NCBI GenBank assembly: GCA_023392615.1
Contig: JAEVYT010000007.1
Coordinates: forward strand, 4,615-68,614
Source of the DNA: Bacillota bacterium
Lineage (GTDB): Bacteria; Bacillota; Clostridia; Lachnospirales; Lachnospiraceae
Length of the DNA: 64,000 nucleotides
Direction of reading: 5' to 3'
The position numbers and the translations under genes are program-made. The notes beneath the pieces were generated by a model. It worked only from the letters and a program-made list of their open reading frames with translations. It did no database searches and was not told where the DNA came from. Of this stretch, positions 26,888-34,728 are shown in pieces (within the stretch, counting starts at the first letter, position 1; the number at the start of each line of letters is the position of its first letter).

Positions 26888-27520
26888 TTAACCACCGAGC
26901 GTTACATCACAATCTTGATACCATTTTAGTGCGTCTGTAAAATGTGATTTCTCAAAGCTTGGCCAATAATCATCAATTACATAAAAATCCGAATATACTG
27001 ATTGAACGGGTAAAAACCCACTTAATCTTCGTCTTCCGCCCCACCTTATAATCAGATCCACCCGGGGTATATCCATTGATGCCAGCTGTTTCTTATCCAT
27101 CATATTTTTCAAGTCCCATTCCCAATCATAGTTGACCAGAAAATTCAGATTGATCGTCCCTTTGCCAAATTCAACGCGTTTATTCGCATATTTTAATAAC
27201 TCCTTGGGAAACGCAACTGACTCCGTATTACCAATCACTAATAAATTTGCATCCTTGCCGCTAAGCATTTCTACCGCGTCAATACAAGCTTTTGTAAATG
27301 CTTCCCGTTGCGTCTTTTCCCTTTTATTATTATCCTTTGTGAATCCGTAAAAGGTAGCTTCTTTAATTCCATATTCTATCATCATCTCATACAATTCAAA
27401 ACCCGGATTGACTCCATGATTGTAACCATCTTTCTTTTCCAACCCATTTTCAATTGCCCATCTTCGATTGCCGTCAGGGATAATTCCGATATGATTGGGA
27501 ATTCGCTTTAATTTATCCAT
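26888..27520 (-). CDS. Short cis-prenyltransferase (undecaprenyl diphosphate synthase-like)
   Basis: A 210-residue protein related to UppS enzymes, which add isopentenyl units to make polyprenyl diphosphates for wall lipids. The diphosphate site is present (IGIIPDGNRRWA, about residues 11-22). The C-terminal RxxGxxRLSxF pattern is also present (IIRWGGRRRLSGFLPVQS), followed by SDFYVIDDYWPSF. The protein is roughly 35-40 residues shorter than typical UppS, and the middle is divergent (KDNNKREKT; VNYDWEWDL). It may make a shorter or different prenyl product. The ATG at 27520 has AAAGGA. It is a single gene between operons. Confidence 0.8.
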   Translation of the reverse strand: MDKLKRIPNHIGIIPDGNRRWAIENGLEKKDGYNHGVNPGFELYEMMIEYGIKEATFYGFTKDNNKREKTQREAFTKACIDAVEMLSGKDANLLVIGNTESVAFPKELLKYANKRVEFGKGTINLNFLVNYDWEWDLKNMMDKKQLASMDIPRVDLIIRWGGRRRLSGFLPVQSVYSDFYVIDDYWPSFEKSHFTDALKWYQDCDVTLGG

Positions 27521-27734
27521 CTTTACTCATCCTTTATCGATAGTATACATATTCTTCTCAGCGTGGTTGTTAATTATGTAAAAATCATGCCATTAAATCA
27601 ATTCAACTGTTTAGTACAGTTTACATGATACAATAACATGATTTTTAAGTCCATGCTTATTCAAAAATCACTTGCTCAATACTCCTTCTTGTAACATTAC
27701 AATGTGAATCTCTATAAGGTGTACTTACCTGACA

Positions 27735-28463
27735 CTACTTTTTCTTATATTCAGAAGGAGACATTCCCGTCACTTTTTTAAATACCTTTGAAAAATATTT
27801 TTCATCGTTGTAGCCGACTTTATAAGCAATCTCATAGGTTTTGAAATAATTCTGTTGTAGATAGGAACAGGCATGCTCGATTCGAATTTCATTTAGGTAG
27901 TCGATAAAGCTGCAGTTCATCTGCTGTGTAAACAGTGTGGATAAATATCCTGCCGTTATTCCAACCTTTCCTGATACTCCATTCAGGGTTAGATTCTCAT
28001 AATAGTGTTCATTAATATACTCTCTGGCGATATCTACAAACCCGTTCAACCCTGTTTTTACTGCTACACCAGACTTCTCCTTCTCCACTAATAGTCCATC
28101 CGCTGTCTCATTTAGCTTCTTCAAGATATCAGAGGAGCGGCTGGGCTTTAAAAGATAATCTTTTGCACCGTAATGCATCGCCTGTTGTGCATATTTAAAC
28201 TCATCATATCCACTCAATATAATGGTTACCGGCATTATTCCCGCCCTTTGTGCCTCCTGCATGACATTAATACCGTTTTTTATGGGCATCTGTACATCGA
28301 GTAACATCAACTCGGGCTCATGGCGAAATATCGTATCAATAGCAATCTGTCCATTTTCTGCCAGATATATTTTATCAAAACGATCTGTATGTAGCTGAAT
28401 ATATTTTGCCAGACCATTTCTAATCATATCTTCATCATCCGCTATTAGTAGTTTTACTCCCAA
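27735..28463 (-). CDS. Compact YesN-type response regulator (receiver plus AraC HTH)
   Basis: A regulator of about 242 residues. The receiver domain runs from VKLLIADDEDM to about residue 115, with the phospho-acceptor Asp in LMLLDVQMPIKNG and Lys in YLLKPSR. A short linker leads to an AraC-type double helix-turn-helix at the C-terminus (GITAGYLSTLFTQQMN and IAYKVGYNDEKYFSKVFKK). YesN proteins are often near 500 residues, so this is a short version. I start at the TTG at 28463, 10 bases after AAGGAG and 4 bases after the kinase stop. It is coupled to the kinase and probably controls the sugar importer upstream. Confidence 0.87.
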   Translation of the reverse strand: MGVKLLIADDEDMIRNGLAKYIQLHTDRFDKIYLAENGQIAIDTIFRHEPELMLLDVQMPIKNGINVMQEAQRAGIMPVTIILSGYDEFKYAQQAMHYGAKDYLLKPSRSSDILKKLNETADGLLVEKEKSGVAVKTGLNGFVDIAREYINEHYYENLTLNGVSGKVGITAGYLSTLFTQQMNCSFIDYLNEIRIEHACSYLQQNYFKTYEIAYKVGYNDEKYFSKVFKKVTGMSPSEYKKK

Positions 28464-28467
28464 ACTA

Positions 28468-30279
28468 TTACATCTCCTTATTCTCATACGGTAATTCAAT
28501 AATTACAGTTGTTCCGCTACCTTCTTTACTATATATCAATAACTTGAACGCTTCATGATATTTCAATTCCAGTCGCTCTCTGATGTTTTTAATTGCATAC
28601 CGACCAATTCGTTGACTGGCATATCGCTCAGAATCATTTACTTTTAGTATGGCTTTCACCTGTTCCTTACTCATTCCGATTCCGTTATCCTTGATCATAA
28701 AGATGATATGATCTCCCTTTTTCTTACCGGTCAGGGTGATGAAACATTTTTCACCGGCCTTTTCAAAGCCATGAACAATTGCATTTTCAACGAACGGCTG
28801 AAGGATCAGTTTAGGGATGCTTGCATCTAATATCTCTTCCTCAATATTTATCTCATAATCCAAGCGCTTCTCAAATCTCATTTTCTGAATATGAAGGTAT
28901 CGATCAATCAAATCCTGCTCATTTCTTACAGTAACGATGCCCTTTCCCTGACCTAGAACCAGACGGAATAGCTGTGATAATGCATAGATATTTTCTGCTA
29001 TTTCATTATGATCCGCGTCAGTCGCCTGCCAATACAAAGAATCCAAAGTATTATAGAGAAAATGAGGATTAATCTGTGCCTGAAGTGCATTTAACTCACT
29101 CTCTTTTTCCCTTAACGCCATAACATAATTATTATCAATCAAGGTCTTAATATCATCTACCATCTGATTAAAGCAGGCAGCAGCCTCTCCTACTTCGTCA
29201 AGTGTATTAACCTCAACCTTCTGGCTGAAGTCTCCCTTTTTAAACAGCTCCATCGCATTACATAATTTATTCAAGGGCTTTGAGATAATATTGGATACAA
29301 AAATCAGAATCGGAAAAAGTCCAACCAAAAATCCCAAAAGGAGTACCGCGGGTGCAAATGCTATTGAAAAAAGTTGTGTACCTACTCCTTCTTTTGGAAC
29401 CATACGGTATATTATGGTTCCTGTATCCTCATTCCTACTATAGAATATCTTATAATTCGTATAACTGACATATCCTGATAGACTTTGGGATAATGATCCT
29501 TTTTCTCCATCCTTGATCACTTGTGATAGAATCTCCCCCTCAATCTTCCCGCTGCGAACGAGTTCGGCACCTTCTGCACTCACAACTACAATCCCCTCAA
29601 CATCTGACGCAAGAGAATTCTCACACAGTTCGGTGAATTTATTCATCGAAGCTCCAATCACCAGATATCCTAACTTGTGTTTTTTTGCCAGGTCGTATAT
29701 TTCACGATACATTACAAGCTTATCGGTACGATTTGCTTCATAAGTATCCATATCATTCTTTGTCACTCTTCTCCAGATAATCTTACCTTTACGATTTACA
29801 ACTTGATTATAGATCTCTGTTGCCTGCACCTGTCTCATGGTTCCAAGATATGCTGTCGCATCCATACATCGAAGATATGGTTTCACACCATTTTCCGGAT
29901 AGATTGCGATCGTTTTAATCTGTCCGTTCAGTGCCATCATATCCTGAATAATTCCCATGGGTGCATTATGTAGCCATAGCAATGAATCCTTATTCAACTC
30001 CTGTGGTTTATCAGAGGTAAGAATGAGATTAATATCATTATTGATGCAGATATATGTTCCAAATTCAATGATACTTTTTTGGAGCACATCAATACCGCTT
30101 GTAAGGTTCTGTGTGCTCTGAAGGTAGCTCTCATTCTCCCTGTCAATCGTGGTATTATAATTCCTGACAAATAATATTGCACTAATTATCAGCAAAATTG
30201 GGGTAATGATAATATAACTGTAAAATATTAATTTCTTTCTGATGCTCAATCGACGAATCCAATATTTGATATGTCGCAT
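28468..30279 (-). CDS. YesM-type sensor histidine kinase
   Basis: A 603-residue membrane kinase. It has helix 1 at about residues 15-37, an extracellular sensor region (about 38-300, probably Cache-like), helix 2 at about 305-330 and HAMP. The His_kinase domain follows, with the phospho-acceptor in QAQINPHFLYNTLDSLYW (about residue 412), then an ATPase domain with FVENAIVHGF and IKDNGIGMS. This is the LytS/YesM class, which in Firmicutes often senses sugars or their binding proteins. The ATG at 30279 follows GGGGG. It sits between the permease genes and the response regulator gene, in one operon. Confidence 0.92.
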   Translation of the reverse strand: MRHIKYWIRRLSIRKKLIFYSYIIITPILLIISAILFVRNYNTTIDRENESYLQSTQNLTSGIDVLQKSIIEFGTYICINNDINLILTSDKPQELNKDSLLWLHNAPMGIIQDMMALNGQIKTIAIYPENGVKPYLRCMDATAYLGTMRQVQATEIYNQVVNRKGKIIWRRVTKNDMDTYEANRTDKLVMYREIYDLAKKHKLGYLVIGASMNKFTELCENSLASDVEGIVVVSAEGAELVRSGKIEGEILSQVIKDGEKGSLSQSLSGYVSYTNYKIFYSRNEDTGTIIYRMVPKEGVGTQLFSIAFAPAVLLLGFLVGLFPILIFVSNIISKPLNKLCNAMELFKKGDFSQKVEVNTLDEVGEAAACFNQMVDDIKTLIDNNYVMALREKESELNALQAQINPHFLYNTLDSLYWQATDADHNEIAENIYALSQLFRLVLGQGKGIVTVRNEQDLIDRYLHIQKMRFEKRLDYEINIEEEILDASIPKLILQPFVENAIVHGFEKAGEKCFITLTGKKKGDHIIFMIKDNGIGMSKEQVKAILKVNDSERYASQRIGRYAIKNIRERLELKYHEAFKLLIYSKEGSGTTVIIELPYENKEM

Positions 30280-30311
30280 AATACCCCCAAAAAGTATAAT
30301 TATATTAAATT

Positions 30312-31148
30312 TTATCCTTTTACCGCACCCATTGCAACACCTTTTGTAATATGCTTATTTAATATAATATATACGATGACTGCTGGCGTAGCCGTTAATG
30401 CCATAACCGCAAATTGTACCGCATAATTCGAAGAATATTGGCCGGTAAACTCTAATACAGAAAAAGGAAGCGTCTTCCACTTTGGGGTACTAAGATAGGT
30501 GCTGGCCATCATGAATTCATTCCAGTTATTTAAAAAGGTCATTATTGCCACTGTAGCAATCGAGGGCTTTAATAGGGGAGTAACGATACGAAATACGATT
30601 CGATAAATCCCACATCCATCCATAACAGCCGCCTCCTCAAGCTCAATCGGTAGTGCTTCAATAAATCCAGTCATTAGAAATAATGCCTGGGGTAAAGAGA
30701 ATGCCACATACGGGATTAATAGTGCCCATATGGTATCGGTAAGATGAACCATATGATATATTTTATAATTCGGAAGCAACGTTGCATGGATGGGAATCAT
30801 CATACCAACCAGTAATAATGTCTTAACAAAACCACTTAGTTTCCAGTGCATTCGCCTACATGCATACCCAGCCATAATCGAGAATACAGTTACCAAAGCC
30901 ACCGCCAATCCGTTGATCAAAACACTGTTTCTAAGATATAATAAGAAATGTCCGTCTACAAACGCCTTAATATAATTCCCCCACAAAATCTTCTGTGGAA
31001 TGATTAAAAGACCGCTGGTAAACATCTCGTTACTACTTCCAAGTGAAAAATCAACCAACCATATGAGTGGAAATATCTGAACCACTGCCACTGCCGAAAG
31101 GACAAGCCAAAGAATAATCTTTCTCATTATCATACCTTTTTCTTTCAT
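30312..31148 (-). CDS. Carbohydrate ABC transporter permease (MalG/LacG type)
   Basis: A 278-residue permease with six predicted helices. The coupling loop reads EALPIELEEAAVMDGCGIYRIVFRIVTPLLKP (EAA motif, about residues 170-200). The C-terminus ITKGVAMGAVKG is typical of the MalG-like group. It overlaps the first permease gene by 4 bases (ATGA). With the partner permease and binding protein it forms an importer. No ATPase gene is in this operon; sugar importers of this class often share a general MsiK/MsmK-type ATPase encoded elsewhere. Confidence 0.93.
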   Translation of the reverse strand: MKEKGMIMRKIILWLVLSAVAVVQIFPLIWLVDFSLGSSNEMFTSGLLIIPQKILWGNYIKAFVDGHFLLYLRNSVLINGLAVALVTVFSIMAGYACRRMHWKLSGFVKTLLLVGMMIPIHATLLPNYKIYHMVHLTDTIWALLIPYVAFSLPQALFLMTGFIEALPIELEEAAVMDGCGIYRIVFRIVTPLLKPSIATVAIMTFLNNWNEFMMASTYLSTPKWKTLPFSVLEFTGQYSSNYAVQFAVMALTATPAVIVYIILNKHITKGVAMGAVKG

Positions 31149-32035
31149 ACCAATCTTCTCCTTCTAGGTTGCTTTTCTTTGAATAGTCGATTTAGCCCTA
31201 CCGTAACAAGAAGACATACGATAATAAATACTACACCAATCGCATTACCATAACCGTATTTGAATGCTTTAAAAGCCTGCAAATACAAATAGTTTGCGGT
31301 AAACTGTGTACTATCACCAGGTCCGCCCTTTGTCAATAAATACACTGTTTCCATCTGTTTTAAAGCAGAAATAACAGCCATTGTCACATTGATTTGAATC
31401 ACCGGTTTCATAAGTGGTAAAGTAATCTTAAAAAAAGTCTGCTTTGTTCCTGCTCCATCAATCGCTGCCGCTTCATATAACACCGGGTCTATATTCTTAA
31501 TTCCAGCATAGTAAATCAACATACCCCATCCAAATCCGTGCCAAATCAGTACGATTAATACCGACCATATTGCCGTATCGGAATTGAACCAGTTAATCTT
31601 TCCGTGGTATCCCAGCCCCTTTAACACATTATTTAGTAATCCAAAGTCTGGATTATAAATGAATTTCCAAAGGTATGCGATTACAGCCACTGAGATAACA
31701 TTTGGAATAAAATAAACACAACGAAAGAATCCCTCTGCCTTTCCCTGTAATTTATCAAGAACCGCTGCCACAATAATAGCGATCGGATGCTGAATTACGA
31801 TAAAACCAATTGCCAGCAGCAGGGAATTCAACAACGCTCTATGAAAAGTCTTATCACTTAATAGGTTCTTATAATTTTCAAAGGCGATGTATTTTGCATG
31901 ACCCATGCCCGAATAATTGGTAAAACCATAATAGACACTTAGGCATATCGGAGCCAAAATTGCTAAAACAAATAAAACCAGCCCCGGCAATACCAGACTG
32001 AAAATGACCAATTTATTACTATATAATTTTTTCAT
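31145..32035 (-). CDS. Carbohydrate ABC transporter permease (MalF/LacF type)
   Basis: A 296-residue permease with six predicted helices. The coupling loop reads DPVLYEAAAIDGAGTKQTFFKITLPLMKP (EAA motif, about residues 203-231), as in the sugar-type permease family. The ATG at 32035 follows a GGGGGA site; an upstream in-frame ATG at 32062 has no site. It is the middle gene of the binding protein - permease - permease - kinase - regulator operon. The substrate, probably an oligosaccharide or sugar, is not identified. Confidence 0.93.
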   Translation of the reverse strand: MKKLYSNKLVIFSLVLPGLVLFVLAILAPICLSVYYGFTNYSGMGHAKYIAFENYKNLLSDKTFHRALLNSLLLAIGFIVIQHPIAIIVAAVLDKLQGKAEGFFRCVYFIPNVISVAVIAYLWKFIYNPDFGLLNNVLKGLGYHGKINWFNSDTAIWSVLIVLIWHGFGWGMLIYYAGIKNIDPVLYEAAAIDGAGTKQTFFKITLPLMKPVIQINVTMAVISALKQMETVYLLTKGGPGDSTQFTANYLYLQAFKAFKYGYGNAIGVVFIIVCLLVTVGLNRLFKEKQPRRRRLV

Positions 32036-32162
32036 AATGTCCCCCATACTGCCGAAGCACAAAGAATTTTGGCATCAGCGCAAATTTGTTGTATGAATAA
32101 TCTTCATGCTCACACAAACCAACTAGTAGAAAACCAACAAATTATTACGATATTAGAGAAAT

Positions 32163-32187
32163 AGCTGCCCATACAAGACGGGCAGCC
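32163..32187 (-). other. Intercistronic hairpin after the sugar-binding protein gene
   Basis: AGCTGCCC and GGGCAGCC form an 8-bp GC-rich stem between the binding-protein gene and the permeases. There is no T-run, so partial attenuation or message stabilisation is more likely than full termination. Confidence 0.6.
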
Positions 32188-32208
32188 ACACTCTTTACTT
32201 TATAAGCG

Positions 32209-33549
32209 TTACTTACAAGCTTCACCAATCTTTGCAAGGAAATCTTTCACAGATACGGTTCCATTGGAAACACTCTGTATCTGACTTTCGATTGCTGCTT
32301 TGAACGCGGATGGTCCACAGTCATTGATTGGGGTTCCTGATACGCTGCTAGCACTCTTCAAGATACCTGTAAATGTCTTCTGTAACTCTGTCTCATTCCC
32401 TGTCATATACGCTGACTGATCCTGTGCCGACATACCAACACCCTTCTCCCAGCCATATTTTGATAATTTATCCGGTTGATACATAAAGTTTAAGAATTTA
32501 ATCGCTTCATCTTTCACCTTAGAATCTGCAGATACCGCATAACCGCCACCATTCCAGGCTGCAATATCTGTCTGAGCACCCTTGCCACCGGTAATTACAG
32601 GCATCGTGAACGCTCTTACATTCGTTCTTATATCCTCTTTAAGATCCTTGTTTAATGCCATAGAGGATTCCCAGCTTCCCATATAGAACATCGCTGCTTG
32701 ACCATTTGTAAATAGATTCATTGCGGTTCCGTAATCTTGAGAATCATATCCGGTCTGGAACATTCCGGCTTTTGCTGATTTTACTAACAAATCAACTGCC
32801 TGCGTAAACATAGGATCAGAAAAGTCACCGGCACCAACTGCCTTGTTTATTAACGTGGATGCATCTTTTCCATCAAGGCGAACTAAGAGATCGGTTAAGT
32901 AGATTGCCATCGGCCATCCGTCTCCACCATCCATTGCTACAGGAACAATTCCTGCTGCCTTAATCTTCTTGGTGAGATCTAGGAGCTCGTCATATGTAGT
33001 AGGTACCTTCCAACCATGATCATCAAACATTTTTTTGTTATAATAGAAGCCCATGATATCCGTATTTCTAGGCAGACCGTATAACTTTCCATCCTTCATA
33101 AAACCGTTCAATGAACCGGGAACAAAACCGTAATTTGCATAATCGGCTTGATTAAGTTCTGCAAGTACCCCTGCATCAAGAACTTCACCTAAGAAGGAAG
33201 GCTGTCCCCAGATACTTACTACATCCGGCATGCCATCCATTGCATACGCTTTAAACTTAGTTTTATAAGCCTCTTCATCGAGTGCTTCAACCTGAATAGT
33301 TACATTCGGATTTGCTTTCATATACTCATCGATAATCATTTGTTCCACTAATCCCTGTCCGTTCTTTCTATCTGGTAGATTTGAAAACAGCTTTAAAGTT
33401 ATCTTCTCCGGTGCCTTTGTTGACTCAGGTTTATCCGTTGCTACCGTTCCCTTATCCGAGTCCGTCTGCTGATCTTTTTTGTTTGAGCAGCCGGTTACCA
33501 TCGTTAGTACCATCACTGCCACAAGTATGAATGCCCATATCTTTTTCAT
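32209..33549 (-). CDS. Carbohydrate ABC transporter solute-binding lipoprotein
   Basis: A 446-residue family 1 binding protein. The lipobox MVTGC places the lipid-modified Cys at about residue 21. A Lys/Asp-rich linker follows, then the mature fold with KLFSNLPDRKNGQGLVEQMI, MPDVVSIWGQP, LYGLPRNTDIMGFYYNKKMF and WNGGGYAVSADS, all typical of the ABC sugar-binding group. The ATG at 33549 follows GGGAGG. It is first in the operon with the two permeases, kinase and regulator. A palindrome upstream (33630-33649) may bind the regulator. Confidence 0.93.
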   Translation of the reverse strand: MKKIWAFILVAVMVLTMVTGCSNKKDQQTDSDKGTVATDKPESTKAPEKITLKLFSNLPDRKNGQGLVEQMIIDEYMKANPNVTIQVEALDEEAYKTKFKAYAMDGMPDVVSIWGQPSFLGEVLDAGVLAELNQADYANYGFVPGSLNGFMKDGKLYGLPRNTDIMGFYYNKKMFDDHGWKVPTTYDELLDLTKKIKAAGIVPVAMDGGDGWPMAIYLTDLLVRLDGKDASTLINKAVGAGDFSDPMFTQAVDLLVKSAKAGMFQTGYDSQDYGTAMNLFTNGQAAMFYMGSWESSMALNKDLKEDIRTNVRAFTMPVITGGKGAQTDIAAWNGGGYAVSADSKVKDEAIKFLNFMYQPDKLSKYGWEKGVGMSAQDQSAYMTGNETELQKTFTGILKSASSVSGTPINDCGPSAFKAAIESQIQSVSNGTVSVKDFLAKIGEACK

Positions 33550-33629
33550 AATACTTTCCTCCCTGGAAATGTTTTTGCTACAGTTAGATACTACCATCCC
33601 CCAACACCGAAAAACAGATAGCAGATTTT

Positions 33630-33649
33630 GAAAATAGTGTATTATTTTC
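33630..33649. promoter_or_regulatory. Candidate operator GAAAATA-N6-TATTTTC
   Basis: Seven-base arms form a perfect inverted repeat about 80 bases upstream of the sugar-binding protein ATG. The position suits control by the YesN-type regulator encoded in the same operon, but this is inferred from location only. Confidence 0.35.
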
Positions 33650-33705
33650 GAATGAATGCGAAAAAAGATAATAAAGGACTGAGTCGTAAGAGGTTAAAAA
33701 AGAAG

Positions 33706-33753
33706 ATAGGGATGTGTTCAAAAACAAGCTGCATTTTCTCACATCATCCCTAC
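33706..33753 (-). terminator. Terminator between the vanZ-like gene and the sugar operon
   Basis: On the minus strand TAGGGATGATGTG pairs with ACACATCCCTA (one 2-3 base bulge), followed by TTCTTTTTT. The rest of 33754-33876 shows no gene. Confidence 0.6.
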
Positions 33754-33876
33754 CTCCTCCTATTCATGCCCTCATACCCCTGTTTTGGAATATATAAATA
33801 TTAATTCTTTTTTGGATTCGAGCCTTAAGTTCTTAGGTATTAGGTATTCTTTATGATTACTAATTGTATTGATGAT

Positions 33877-34479
33877 TTATTTAGTTGTACCTATTTTTTT
33901 GATACTGCGAATAATTGAACGACATACCCGATAAATGATAAACCCAAATAATACCCCAATAACATTTAACATAACATCATCAATATCAGCGCGGCGTCCT
34001 ATAAAGAATTGAATAAATTCAATACAAAGTGAGCTTATGAATCCACTCAAAAGGACACGTAATAACGATCTGTACTTCTTTGACAGAAGTGGTAAAAATA
34101 TACCAAGCGGCACAAAAAGTAAAAGATTTGCCCAAAGATTTAAAGTTGAAACCACTTCCCAACCATCTACCGCCGAGTTATTTGAATACAAATATTGGTA
34201 TATGGTATGAAAAGGGATAATATTAATCGGTGCAGGTTTATAGATATAAATATTAAAATATGGTTTCCCATTCATGATACCGGCATTCCATATTGGTAAT
34301 ACCGTTTGAGATAACAGTCCTACCATATACAACGCAAATAGTCCTAACACTGCTTCTCTACCCAATGATGTGGTTTTTTTTCGCTTCTTAATTATAATCA
34401 ATCGGATCAATACATATAGTGGCAAAGCTACTAAAATATATCCGATCATCTCTCCAATATAAGTTATTATTAGACTCAA
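33877..34479 (-). CDS. VanZ family membrane protein
   Basis: A protein of about 200 residues with five hydrophobic segments. The VanZ pattern is visible: NLWANLLLFVPLGIFLPLL (about residues 118-136) and SLCIEFIQFFIGRRADIDDVMLNVIGVLFGF toward the end. VanZ-like proteins are linked to teicoplanin resistance in some operons, but most copies are uncharacterised and may act on cell-surface lipids. I start at the TTG at 34479, 8 bases after GGGAGG; another in-frame TTG at 34503 lacks a site. It is followed by a terminator, and the next gene upstream is a broken acetyltransferase. Confidence 0.85.
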   Translation of the reverse strand: MSLIITYIGEMIGYILVALPLYVLIRLIIIKKRKKTTSLGREAVLGLFALYMVGLLSQTVLPIWNAGIMNGKPYFNIYIYKPAPINIIPFHTIYQYLYSNNSAVDGWEVVSTLNLWANLLLFVPLGIFLPLLSKKYRSLLRVLLSGFISSLCIEFIQFFIGRRADIDDVMLNVIGVLFGFIIYRVCRSIIRSIKKIGTTK

Positions 34480-34548
34480 ACTTGTATCCTCCCAATAATC
34501 CAAAAAGGTGGAATGTGACTTTTCCTTTTTGGGTTCATTATATATTTT

Positions 34549-34722
34549 CTAAATCATATATTCGCTTTCAAGAATTGACATAACCATCAACGATTCATAA
34601 TCCTCATTATAAAGTATGCAATCTCTCAAGATACCTTCCTCAATGAATCCCTCCGATTCATAAAGTCTTTGTGCTACCGTATTTTTCATCCTAACATCAA
34701 GCCATAAATCGTTGTTCCTTAT
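34549..34722 (-). pseudogene. C-terminal remnant of a GNAT acetyltransferase
   Basis: A 58-codon open segment with no start encodes the end of a GNAT domain. It reads NNDLWLDVRMKNTVAQRLYE, then SEGFIEEGILRDCIL and ESLMVMSIL before TAG. This corresponds to the last strand-helix-strand of RimL/SpeG-type enzymes. The N-terminal two-thirds, including the acetyl-CoA loop, is absent. An in-frame stop at 34723-34725 lies immediately upstream, and the jetC-like gene ends a few bases further on (34729). The gene was evidently cut at this point by a deletion or insertion. Confidence 0.75.
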
Positions 34723-34728
34723 TTAAGA

